From the NCBI GenBank assembly GCA_023974075.1, contig CM043788.1, positions 31,339,054 to 31,403,053 on the forward strand: 64,000 nucleotides of DNA, written 5' to 3'. This stretch comes from Chaenocephalus aceratus. Lineage: Eukaryota; Chordata; Actinopteri; Perciformes; Channichthyidae. A program made the position numbers and the translations under genes. This document shows positions 1 through 11,669 of the stretch, one piece after another; positions within the stretch are counted from its first letter, which is position 1, and each line of letters begins with the position of its first letter. The notes beneath the pieces were generated by a model, which worked only from the letters and a program-made list of their open reading frames with translations, made no database searches and had not been told where the DNA came from.

Positions 1-277
1 TTACAAGTAAAAGTCCTGAATCAAAACATACTTCTAGTAGCTACAAATAAAAAAATTAAATCTCTGTATTATAAATCCTTACCTGCAAAGTTACTAGTAA
101 CTAAATTAGAAACAGAAAATGTAGTGGATACAAAGTAAATAATTGCCTAAAATGTAGTAGGCCTACAGTAAAAGTATAAAGTAGCATAACATGAATATAC
201 TCAAGTGAAGTACAAGTACCTCAACATTTTACAGTAGGCCTACTTGAGAAAAGGTACTTAGTTACATTCCAACACTG
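1..277. mobile_element. End of a hAT-type MITE, cut by the window edge
   Basis: The block is rich in short AAGTA/TACTT words (around 150-260) and closes with GTACTTAGTTACATTCC and AACACTG. This is the layout of the very common fish hAT MITE family whose termini read as CAGTG plus GTAACTAAGTAC. Only one terminus lies in the window, so length and target duplication cannot be checked. Family assignment is from memory of the motif. Confidence 0.5.
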
Positions 278-546
278 GTAGGCTAGTTAACTATATTATT
301 AAGTAAGTACATTTCCTTAAAAGTAGCTTATGCTTCGGAATTATCATCAGCAAAATGTAGCCGAAGCCAAAGCATTGCTAATAATACTCATTATGAAGAA
401 TGACTCCTAATATAGAAGAGACTGAGTAGGCTACTTCTTCTAACACATCATTAACTGACAGCTGTTGTCATAAGCTACTTTTTCAGACTAATATTTAACA
501 TTTTGACAATTTTAAGTCTTTTAAAAGTATGTGCTTTTTTTTATAA
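278..546. other. Non-coding stretch, nothing recognised
   Basis: AT-rich sequence with no credible exon, no terminal repeat and no simple repeat of note. Confidence 0.5.
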
Positions 547-1130
547 ATGTTTACATGGACTGGCCCCCCTCCCTTAGGGGAATTCATCCACAAAAAAGAC
601 ACTGGACGCTGCACTAGGTCAGAAACCAGAGGAGACTGTGAAGTCCACCGCAGACGGACCACTTTTGGACAAAATGTACTTCCCATTAAAGGCAGCCCAA
701 CTGAGATACGGGATTGTCCGACTCTCAATAGTTTAAAAGGCCAACTCAAAGAATGGTTGAGAAACAAACAGACGTGCAATCACCGCTAAATGCACTTTAA
801 CACAGAGGATCTCCTCTTGCACTTTATGTAGCTCTTGTATCTTCTCTTGCTCTTTATACGTCGTAGCTGCTATATTGTACTGCCATGTGGTAAATACTTG
901 TGTATACTGCTCTTGCTCTTTTTGCATATCATGTATTTGTTTTTGCTATGTTTATAAATGTCATGTTCTTAAATGTTGTATGTGAGGGACTGGAAATTAG
1001 CTAAAAAATTAGCTCAAATTAGCTCAAAGCTAAAATCCGGCATATTTACACTTGACGTATTATTTGTTTTAAGTGTTCATTAATGTGCATTGTCCCTGTC
1101 AAATAAACGATTAAATGAAATGAAAATAAT
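547..1130 (+). mobile_element. 5'-truncated non-LTR retrotransposon (LINE) 3' end
   Basis: An open frame at 547-789 ends in a tail typical of LINE reverse-transcriptase polyproteins: TTFGQNVLPIKGS, then IRDCPTLNSLKGQLKEWL. It is followed by a non-coding tail that ends near ATTGTCCCTGTCAAATAAA and an A-rich AAATGAAATGAAAATAATAAA terminus. That arrangement (ORF2 C-terminus, short 3' UTR, A-rich end) fits a 5'-truncated LINE copy. The clade is not certain. The frame is a fragment and has no host function. Confidence 0.5.
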
Positions 1131-2705
1131 AAAGCTTATATAATCAATTTATAAAATATGATACTTCTTTAACTCTAGTACTCTAAACTATTTAACTGTG
1201 TTTGTTACTTCAGTAAAAGGTGTGAATACTCAAACCACTGCTCTCAGCACAGAGCTGGGACACTGTGTTTATTTCATTTCACCATGATTTGCCGTTCATC
1301 CAAATGGGCTTGAACAGAGAACAAATGATGAAATCCAATGTGTCAGGAACCCATTTAAAAAGAAAAGAACCAATACATTATTGATTTTGAATAATTTCCT
1401 TTTTGGTTTCTGTTCTGTGGTGAGCACAACCGAAACTGAACATCTAATATGTGCAGTATGGGAGCGGAGTAGCAGACTAGGTGGAAGCAGGGCAGAGTGC
1501 TATTATAAAGATGGATTTGGCTGGATTCGACCCGATAGTGCTCAGGCACTGCCATGCAGAGTAAAGGATGCAAAGCATATAGTTTCACTGCAGCCAGTCA
1601 CATGGAAAAACCACAAATATTCTCCCAATATAAACATCTAGCAGATTAAAATAAGAGGAAATGTTAAGTGTTTTTCGTTTGCTGGAGCAGAGCTGGTGGG
1701 CCCAAGAGAGCAAAAATAACCTCACCCTGTTGGAGTTGCAATTTAGCACTGAATCGTATTTGTTTTACAATTGTATTACTGTCTTTAATCTAGTGGTGCC
1801 TTGGAGAATATAGTATTACAATTCAGTCATGATTAGTCTATTATGTTGCTTTATTTTACTGCATTTGTATATAATGGTCAACAGGGAGCTAGTATCACAA
1901 TGTGTAATGAGGTTTCCATGTGTTTTATTACTGAATTGAAAAAAGATTTCCCCCAGGTAAACATACAGCAGCAGTGTGTTCATGGGCTTACAACAGCTTT
2001 TACAGTACTTGAACACATTGCACTCATTTGTTTTGTAATTCAGTAACAAATTGCTTCATCATGAACATGCAAATGTAGTTCAGGAGGGCTATTATGGACC
2101 ACAAACAATGTTAAGTCCATGCATCAATCAAGGGAGGTGAAAGAATATTGAATGCTTATTCATTAATATACAGTATGTTGTCGGCCACAGAAGACGGTGT
2201 ACCACAGTTATGTACAGTTCTCATGTACAGCTCTCATGTACGGTACATACATTTTTCTTTTCCACTTATGATATACTATGTCATCTTCTACCAGAGAGAT
2301 TGACGCAAATGTCTATACAAATGTATGACTCTCAGAGGAAGAGTATAATATTTGTATTGATCCATAAGGTGACCACCACAATGTACATTTTTTTGCAAAA
2401 ATTCTTTTTTGTGAACCTTACTTCAAAACAATTGTATGGTTTGCTATAACATGTTTTATAACCCCCTTAATAGGTATTTTGGTGATCCCTTTTCATAATA
2501 CCCTCATTACGTCCAAATTTGTGTTTGTCTAATACTCAATATTTTCTTTTCAATATTTGTAATCATTGTTTTTTTTAATATTCCCCACCTTTGTTTTGAT
2601 TAAAAGAGATTCAAGGTTCACGATTCAAACAAAGGCTTTATTGTCAAATGCACAGTAGTTACAGTGTAGAAATAGCAATGAAAATATTAAGTCACAAGCT
2701 CCTCC
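1131..2705. other. Intergenic, no gene recognised
   Basis: No exon-like frame has family motifs here. Around 2610-2700 there is a short stretch (AAAGGCTTTATTGTCAAATG) that resembles the reverse complement of a LINE or SINE tail, but it is too short to assign. Confidence 0.45.
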
Positions 2706-2922
2706 AACCCAGTCTCATAAAAAAACGTGTAATAACTACGTTGGTCCACAACATAGGACGTAGTATTTCTACAAAAACACCTCTGAAATTGTAGGATCCC
2801 TACGTTTTTTTTCACCATTCATTCTAATGGCTGGCGTCTATGTCACGTGATCTTCACATTTCTCCCTGCAGAAAAAAAAAACATGGCCGAACTTCGTTTT
2901 ATTCTCGGTGTAAAATGCCTAT
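2706..2922 (+). mobile_element. Solo terminal fragment of the CAACCCAGTCTCA repeat family
   Basis: About 217 bp that match, nearly base for base, the first 217 bp of the long inverted-repeat element at 56269-59892. Both start CAACCCAGTCTCA, run through GTGTAATAACTACGTTGG and GTAGGATCCCTACG, and reach the AACTTCGTTTTATTCTCGG block. Similarity stops abruptly near 2922. Nothing resembling the opposite terminus is found close by, so this is a truncated copy. Confidence 0.7.
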
Positions 2923-3309
2923 CAATAAGCCTCACCTTCTTGGCAAAAACTGTATTGTTTTTGAAGCGGTGGAGAGAAAATGCACAGTCTCTCTGTCCCA
3001 GCAACATCAGTACCAAGCAAGAGAGTTTTTTCCACAGCAGGGGATATTGTAAACGCCCAAACATCCCAGCTTCTACCTAGAAATGTGGACATGCTCATAT
3101 TCCTAAAAGATAACCTTGATGATGCTGAGTGAGTGAGTTAGTGAGTTAGAGTTGAGTTACTTGAAAAACTAAAGTGAAACTTTATTTATTCTATTGCAGG
3201 GTCTGGTTATTATATTGTTGACACTTTAAAATACTACTATCCTACTAAAATGCTGTACAAATCAGATTCATTATTTAATAAAGAAATTACATTTTTTTTT
3301 TTTTATTCA

Positions 3310-3399
3310 CATTTTTCAATATCGCGATAAATATCGTACCGTGGACTTTTTATCGCGATATTATCGTACCGTGAGTTTTTGGTATTGTTACATCCCTAG
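3310..3399. mobile_element. Fragment of a hAT terminus
   Basis: The sequence holds repeated TATCGCGATA and ATCGTACCGTG words and closes with TTGGTATTGTTACATCCCTAG, a terminus shape common among fish hAT MITEs. No partner terminus was found nearby. The family call is from motif memory. Confidence 0.4.
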
Positions 3400-3748
3400 T
3401 ATTTAATCATTGACAATTTGACTTCACCAGGAGCAGTTACCCACATCATCAAGCAACAATGTTACCATAGCAACAAATCAGCACTGTGGATTTGATGCTG
3501 TCTTTTTGCTGAGCGCTGCAGAGCGAGGATGTTTACTCTCTACTGATTCTATCAGTTACCACGCTGACAAATAACATTAAGATAATGAACTAAATCCCCT
3601 TTGTGTCGTGTCTTCATTCCAGGTTTGCTTGGTGTCGCTGTTATCATGATGTTAAATGACGCAAGGTCATAAAAAGCTTTATAGACATGTTAATACAAAA
3701 AGACAAACAGGGCCTTTTATGCATAACCTTGCAGGGTGCACTCTTATG

Positions 3749-3749
<1 letters not shown>

Positions 3750-3790
<41 letters not shown>

Positions 3791-3849
3791 TGCACAAACA
3801 CACGCAAAAACACACACACACAAACACACACACACACACACACGCACGC

Positions 3850-3895
<46 letters not shown>
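3750..3895. repeat. (CA)n microsatellite, interrupted
   Basis: About 146 bp of CA dinucleotide repeats with AA, CG and TG interruptions near 3788-3860. Every long His/Thr or Cys/Val frame over it is an artefact of the repeat. Confidence 0.98.
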
Positions 3896-3896
<1 letters not shown>

Positions 3897-3953
3897 ATGT
3901 ATACATCACTTCAGGGGACATTACATTGACTTACATGCATTTCCTGGAGACTT

Positions 3954-4042
3954 ATCCTAACCTTAACCATAACCAACACATGCCTAGCCCTACCCTTACC
4001 CTTAACCTAACCCTTACCCTAACCCTAATCCTAAACCTAACC
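3954..4042. repeat. Degenerate telomere-like CCCTAA/CCCTTA block
   Basis: Runs of CCCTAA, CCCTTA and CCTAAC variants in imperfect tandem (for example CCTAACCCTTACCCTAACCC). It resembles interstitial telomeric sequence but the units are variable. It is followed at 4068-4167 by a short repeat with the inverted pair TCCCCTTATGGGGAC / GTCCCCATAAGGGA and the phrase GGTCCCCACAAGTATAGTAA, which is common in fish intergenic DNA. Confidence 0.8.
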
Positions 4043-4167
4043 AAGTCTTCACCCTAAAATTAATGATTCCCCTTATGGGGACCTCCAATGTGTCCCCATA
4101 AGGGAAGCCAGTCCCCACACGTGACTATGTAAACAGATTTAGGTCCCCACAAGTATAGTAATGCAAG

Positions 4168-4168
4168 A

Positions 4169-4229
<61 letters not shown>
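4168..4229. repeat. (CA)n microsatellite
   Basis: About 60 bp of nearly pure CA repeats immediately after the GTCCCCACAAGTATAGTAA phrase. It gives a spurious Cys/Val frame on the minus strand. Confidence 0.97.
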
Positions 4230-4231
<2 letters not shown>

Positions 4232-7200
4232 GATTCAGTCCACAGAGGAAGTGTATCCCCGGTTACCAATTATTGTTGTCCTAAACACTGATCCCTTTAT
4301 TTATCCTTCAGATCAAAACATCTTATTTTAATTGTTGTGTTCTTCCATTCAAAATAACCTCCACTAACAACAACACATGTTCCTTTACATTATAAATACT
4401 CTGATTACATTTTGTGTTGTCTATATTCAGAAGACTGGGTTTTATTTCATCCATGTAAACACATACAGTATAAAACGGCATAAAATATACTATTGGTTTG
4501 CCAATTTATCAAAGAAATATAAGCTTTCTGGTGCTAAATGTATTCTCTGAATCAGTCTACTTACTGAAAATGAGTGTCACATTTATATAGCATATTCGTG
4601 GTATATGGTAGTATAACAGTGTCTCCTCTGCTATATGAACAGGGGCTCAACAACATGCCACATATTTTTAATGATTCAAGCCTGACTGCAACGATGAGAG
4701 AACTGTTGACCATAGATGTTTTTGCTGGACTGGAAGTGCCAAGCAGGGGTGGGATGGATTAATGGCTTCATTAGTTTGTGTTTGAAAAGCAGAAAGCCAC
4801 AGACTGGGGGGATAGAAACTGATAGGGGTCTCGCAAAGACTGACAACAACTCTTCCCATGTTACAGTAATAACACACATAAATCAGGTGAAAGATTAACC
4901 TAAAATCTATGAAATTGTGAATATTAATGAGACAGGCAATATATCAAATCATGACAGTGTTGAGGTGATTTCAATTTGCTAAAATGATTTACAGCACCTG
5001 TTGACACTATTTGGACATTTGTGCATATGTGTTTGTTTCCACAGGATATCACATCTCTGTTCTCTGATGACTGAGTAAACATGATTTACATTTCCTTCAA
5101 ATTCATCCTCATTGCCACTCAGTGGGAGCATGCACCAACATCACCATTATGCCATAATGGATAATCGCCTGAGGACAGACAGCCCAACCTTTTCCCCCAG
5201 CAGCACAGTAATTGTGTTTGGAGGCAAGGATGCTGCTTGATCTTCTCTGCAGCCAGCACACAACCCTTTGACTCTTCATGGTTGTTTCTCTGACCTTCGT
5301 CCTCACACAGAGCTCAGCAGCATCGTCTCACCCTGTTGCCTCAGCACAGTCCGTGAACAAAGACCTTGTCCATACATCTAAAGTATACATTAAAAGCATG
5401 GGCGAAGTTAAGTAGAAGCATACATCATCAACCTGATTAATTCAGTTAAAACCATGCCTCCGCTCCACCATGAGAGGCCCTTAAGGAGCTATTATGTAAT
5501 TTAGAGCAAACACTCATTTACCTCTATAGCATAATGGTCTATAGAAGAAGATCAATATCTCTAAAGACATCATTTAAGGCCCTAGTGCAAAAAAGAAAAG
5601 TGTTGTAATGTATTACCTTTAAATTAATGACTCGCTGAGTGAGTGCTTTGCTGCTGAGAGACGTAAGACTTTATAAATAATTGAAAAAGTGCAACCTCAC
5701 CGACTAGTTGTAATGCCTCTGAATATAGAATAACCTTCTTTTAAAACACTTAGGAGTAATAGATGAATTATTATGACAGACACTTCTGCATCACCAATAA
5801 CAAGAATGGTGCACCTCACCAGCATGCTCATCTATCTATCTCTAATTAAGATGCATGTTGTGCTTTTAAGTGTAAACAATTGTTTTTCTTCTTATTTCTA
5901 GCACCTTTGCACACACTCTGCAGTGAGATTTTTGTCTATAATTCATATTAGTATACCAATATAGCACAATATATCTGCTACTAAAGTGCTTCTCTGTGCT
6001 TTCATACATCCTCAGTCTGTTGAGCTTAACAGCGATAACTAATAGTAGAAGGATAAAGCCTTTAATGCGCCAACTAGAATTTATCAGTTGCAGACAGTGC
6101 CCTTACTCAGCAATAAAATTACTACATGGTGCGGAGCCAAGACACTCAGCCAGGTGATTTACTCAATTCAAGATCAATTTAATTAAGGTCACAGATATAA
6201 TGTATACCGCGATGGAAAAGCCTTTTACCTTTTATTTATGAAGGGTATATTCGATGAACACTTCAGGTTCACCACAGTCCGGAATGTTTGCAACTGATAA
6301 GATTACACATTGAGCACTTGGAGCTTTGTATAACCTTTTTAAGGTTATCTGAATATATTTAAAGTTACTGCACAGCTTGAATAATATCCTGGGAATCAAG
6401 TCTCAAGAAAGAAAACAAAATAGAGCTTATTTGTATCTGAACAAGTACTTTTAACAGTAAAAATAAGCTTGCTACACCAACATGGTCAAACACTTCACGA
6501 CGTTACCATTTAACTGGCATTCAAGTTTTCACTTTAAAACTCTGAGGAAGTTTGTGAAGACTTTTGAGAAGATCACCACACCATTTTTTGGACTCTTTCT
6601 GAAAGAAAATAATTATTTTGTAACCATGAAAACATTAAATAAATGCAAAAAGAATATGGTGGATCCTCATAAAAGTATAAATGATTATTTGTTTTAAGCA
6701 CAAGGACGATGCAATCCTTCTGAGTGTAGTACTTGCTGATGCCCCGTTGGGTATCTCTCTCTTCAACAACATACTGTATAATATATGAAGGAATTATATA
6801 TATATATTTAATATGTATGCAAGGATTAATGATCTTAAAAGTACTTCATACCCCATTGTTCAATTGATTGGCCCTTGGGAAACACATTGCACAAGGTCAA
6901 CAAACAATAGAAGATTACACGTGCTTTAAAATGGCCAGCAGGTTTTAACATGATTCACAGTATTCAAAACATTCTCCACTGAAAAGCATCACTCGCAGTT
7001 AAATCATCATTGTCATACGGTTAGCAATTTCAACAAAGAAAGTTACACGTACGAGAAATACAAATAAAAGCCAACAAAGCCAACCAGCATAGATTCATGG
7101 TAACATGATCTGAGTCTGAGAGCATGCACCAGAGCGATCGAATTCCTCCGTTTTTTTAAATATGTTGTTTGGCTCAGCCTAAACAGAGTTATTTGAAGAG

Positions 7201-10051
7201 GAACACTGCTAAAACACTGTACCCTCGACTTTGGAGAGTATGAATATTTAATAAGAAAACATGCTTCAGCAGCCACAAATCCCAACACATATTGAAAACA
7301 CAAGTTCATGTCCTTTAATGGAATTACATCATTGCACCACCACATAGCCAAGAACACAGCTGCAAAATGAATAAAAAGTGCATGTTGAACTGATTCAATT
7401 CAAGTAGAGGTCAAACTCATAAAACACCAAAAGGACACTTTAATCGGTAGGTAGTGTTCTCAGTTTTTTTTCAGCTCATCAACATGGTTCATACGGTTTG
7501 TACTTGAGGGAAAATAATACAAAAGGTTGCAAACATGTACAGCATTCCTCATCTGAATACAGTGTGAAAGGATAAAGAACACTGACAAAGAAATGGTAGC
7601 CATGTGAAAGTGTGTAGATAGCCCTCATCTGACTCTGAGAATCTAGTCTCAGAGTTTGGAGACACTTCAGTGTAAATAACTATTGTTGAACATTCAAACG
7701 CAGAGGCGTAAAGGGAACAACATATAAGAAAATGGACATTGATAGACATCCGGTATGTATTTACATTTATTAGTGGAGCCGTGGCTGCTGGGCCAAACCT
7801 GTTTCCATTGTACTTTCACATGCTGTTTAGAAATACTTTAGAGATTCTTTCCTTGTAAAACCTGCCAGGTCAGCACGAAATTACAACAAAGCGCCATCAT
7901 GTCTGTATCAGTCGTTTACTCCACAAGTGACCGTATAAAATTACAAGAATTAGATGCTTTTCAGTTTTTCTACCACACTTCAGGTTGATAGAGGGCAATA
8001 TTAGTGTTATATGTTACAGAGACAGTAAAAAAAAAAAAAAAAAATTCTCGCAGATGTTTTTCAAAGGGTCATAAAGTATCCTGCATCGTGCTGCAGGATT
8101 TTTAAAGAAGTTAGAGAAAGCCTTGTTCCCTTTGGTGTGTAAAACAAAATTATAAACCACATGAGAATTGAGCTTAATTTAAAGATATCAAGTGATGATG
8201 AACAATCGTTCTTGTCTTGAAATCTCAAGACATCGAGTAACTCCTGAGCACTTGAGAAAATCAGAAAAGCACTTTCATACATTGGTTACATGAGTGAATT
8301 ATGTAATTGAAAGCTCTATTCGATGCTAGTGCAGCACTCTAATTGCGTAATTACGTTCCGAAAGGACCAATTCCTGCTGCAAATGATCATCATCCAAGCA
8401 CGCTATAAAAACATCACACTCAGCACAATTGAAGCTTGAGAATTAACTGCAAATGTTTTTCAGAGAGAAAATTAAATCCTGACACCTCTTTACAAGGATA
8501 TCTTGAGTCATCGAAGATAAACCAGTGTGGATCCATAAACTGGAGTTTGCATGATCATATCCCAGTGTATCTCTCCTGCACTGCAGAAACACAGAATGCT
8601 CTCCTTGTTCCTTCACTGTGTCCAGAGTGGTGTAATGTTTTCAATTTAGAAGTAATGACAATTCAGTCTGCCATTTTCCTTTCCACTGCAGGGTTTGGCG
8701 GGATGCAACGCCATGGAAAATCAACAATCAAATGCAAGGCCAGTTAACCTTAAGAGGATAGTACTTTGTGTACTTGTTCTTTATTTACCTAAGACCAGGA
8801 AGCTTCAATGTTTCCTGGACGGAGAACCCAGATAATTACATGACGCAGATTCACATGGAAGCTAATTGAGTCAATCGTAAACCCATATCCCACTGCAACC
8901 TGCGAACAATGTAATCATTGTTTTAAATGCCTGACTTAAATCCCAGATGCTTCTGGTAAAGTGATTATTGAACTGCACCAGATGAACATATGCATGGAAT
9001 AAATACTCATCATGCAGATTCACAACCTCAATTATTGAAGCATTCATTAGAATGAACAATCAAGTTAGTGTAATAGCACTTAATGAAACTGAATACTTGT
9101 TGAGGAACATATTAGTGTTTTTTGCACATTCATAGCTAGCAATGAGCTTCAGAACAATCGTGAATATTGACAAATATTGTGCAATATACCCCATGAACAA
9201 ATGCTTTGATTTCCTCTATATTTTTGTGTCCCCTCAACAAACAACATTTATATTTCAAGTTGATCAGATTCACAATCATCTAAGATGAATTCTATATCTG
9301 TAAATAGAAAATGCTATTTCTTTACATGGATTTCACAGAAAATAGTCTCCTATAATGTCATTATCACTGAGCTTGTATGAACTCGCCCTTTCAAGAGGCA
9401 AAGGCAAGACCTGGCAAAGCAGAATCCACATATATCTAATCTTGTTGGCTGATGTGTAAGTGTGACAAAGGGTCCCCATAACCTGGAGATTACCATGAAA
9501 TAAAAAAAACGTGTCCATTCTTGAGATGTCTTTGCCTAAGATGCTGGACCTCTATGAATATATTTACAGCGCTATACATGACGACGTAGCCCAAAAAGAT
9601 CACATTTTCATGACTCTAACGGAATTGATTGCCATTTCCTGCCAACAGCACTCATACTTATATTGGCACTAAGAACAAAGATTAAAAAGAACCTTCATTT
9701 TATCTCAGACCTATGGTGATTTCCACTGTACACGTTAGGAAAATGAGCATATATTTATATTGAGAGGTATATATTAAGGTACGCATGCATTCTTGAATCT
9801 GAGTAATTAAAGCATATGTTTCAAGAGTGCCAAAATAGCTTTTCATGTTTAAGATGTTTTATGCTGTGTATTATTTGGACACAGCTTCTGTTATTTCATT
9901 ATTTTCCTGTTTTTCAGACTTGTATCCAAACAGCACCTTTGTCTCTACTTATATGAACATATTGTCCTTTTGTTCCATTATGAACTTGCAGAACAAGGAT
10001 TTCTCAGTGAGACATTGACAGCCATGTAACTACATTACTAACACTAAGAAA
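4230..10051. other. Long gene-free region downstream of ptger3
   Basis: About 5.8 kb with only short frames that show no family motif or exon-like boundaries. Small simple tracts are present (TA repeat near 6798-6810, A-run at 8027-8043). Part of it could be the 3' untranslated region or regulatory DNA of ptger3, but nothing in the sequence proves this. Confidence 0.5.
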
Positions 10052-10784
10052 GTGGATCACATCACTCCTGTTCTGAAGTCTTTACACTGGCTTCCTGTGT
10101 GTCAAAGAATTGATTTCAAAATACTGCTGCTGGTTTATAAAGCACTGAATGGTTTAAGCCCAAAATACATTACTGACCTCCTGCTAAACTATGAACCATC
10201 CAGATCTCTCAGGTCTTCAGGGACTGGTCAGCTTTCTGTCCCCAGAGTCAGAACTAAACATGGTAAAGCAGCGTTCAGTTATTATGCTCCAAATATCTGG
10301 AACAAACTCCCAGAAACCTGCAGGTCCGCTGCAACTCTTACTACTTTTAAATCCAGGCTGAAGACTTTTCTTTTTGCCGCTGCTTTTAATTGAAACTGAG
10401 CGGTTGTGTTTCGTTTTTGGTTAATGAACATTTGGGGCTAGTAACCCCAGGGAATCAGTGTCTGGGGACTTTGTCCTGGCTGGTTTTCTCTGTGTATGCT
10501 GCTCGGGACGTATGTGCCATACAAGCGTACACAGCTCATGTTCGGAGAAACCTTAAAGAAAGGCATCAGTAAAATGGAACTTCTGTGTGAACTATTCATA
10601 TCTTAAACTGCACTGTAACTTTTTATTCATGTATTTTTTTTTCTTTTAATGTTTCTTTCTTTATCTTTTCTTTTTAATGACGGCTTTTAAATGACTTTGT
10701 CTGAATGTCTTTCATTTTTGTAAAGCACCTTAAATTGCCTTGTGTTGAAAGGTGCTATATAAATAAACTTGCCTTGCCTTGCCT
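10052..10784 (+). mobile_element. 5'-truncated L2-type LINE, ORF2 C-terminus and 3' tail
   Basis: The frame at 10052-10393 carries the C-terminus of a fish L2/Maui-like LINE polyprotein: HITPVLKSLHWLPVCQRIDF, then FKILLLVYKALNGLSPKYI, then a PNIWNKLPE segment and FKSRLKTFLF. The 3' tail includes GAAAGGTGCTATATAAATAAA and a short TTGCC tandem at 10767-10784, the usual terminus of this group. The 5' part is missing, so the copy cannot move by itself. It lies about 0.9 kb downstream of the ptger3 stop codon, on the opposite strand. Confidence 0.8.
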
Positions 10785-11669
10785 ACATTATAATAATGCC
10801 CCCCTGCCATCCATAATGCTGAAAAACACACATTTACAGTTATTTGCCACATATAATTGGTTCAAAAGAGTGGAATGAAGCTATTCTGAAAAGAACATTG
10901 CTGAGAAAAATACATGTAATTGCACAAAAAACATACCAGTGCATTCATATTCAAGGCCGAACAGGGCATAAAACTAAAAGCTTCATGTCATTTTTTTGGC
11001 TGCTAGCCCGAGCAAAACAACTTACATTATACTATACAATTTACAACAACTGATACCAAGCAGGTAGCATGATTCAGCGCAGAAGTCACTATAACACCAG
11101 ACACTAATAAATAATCTGACAATCAACAATCGGCTCCAGTTTAGGATTGTATTTTTTTCAGAACAACCTCTATGGCTACATTTAATGTAAGATATGGCAG
11201 TCCTAGTTACATCTTAATATATGCAAATGTGCAGTTTCCATCTTAATTTGTAGACATACGGAAAATCCATTAGTCCTTTAGCAGGTTTATGGCTTCAATT
11301 TGGCTAAAGCAATTTGCAAGAGCACAAGATGGATTACTTCCATATAAGTCCATTTAGAGTCCCCCATATTCAAGTCTTGAGCCTGGGAGATGCTGTTATC
11401 AAAACAGAAAACTTGCCGCACTGCAACCAAATGTAACGCGTGACGAGGTCATGCTTCCACATGCTGGTTTGGTGACTTCGGATGGAATGTGTTTTAAACA
11501 AAACAAAGCACCCCGAGCAGACTTGGCTTGTTCATATTAAGACTGCAACTGAGACCACTGTACAATATCCTTCTGTCCAGAACATGGAGAGACCCTTTGT
11601 TAACATGATGTTAGGACATATTCTCTTCCATCCAATCTGTCTGAACTTAAAGCCATGATATAATTCCTG

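Noticed and set aside
3644..4057. Long His/Thr and Cys/Val open frames on both strands
   Set aside because: They are translations of CA microsatellites; no start context or exon features.
7043..7357. 104-codon minus-strand frame
   Set aside because: No motif, ordinary composition, no splice-site support; length is within chance for AT-rich DNA.
10390..10572. 60-codon frame after the LINE ORF
   Set aside because: Lies in the LINE 3' UTR; no independent evidence.
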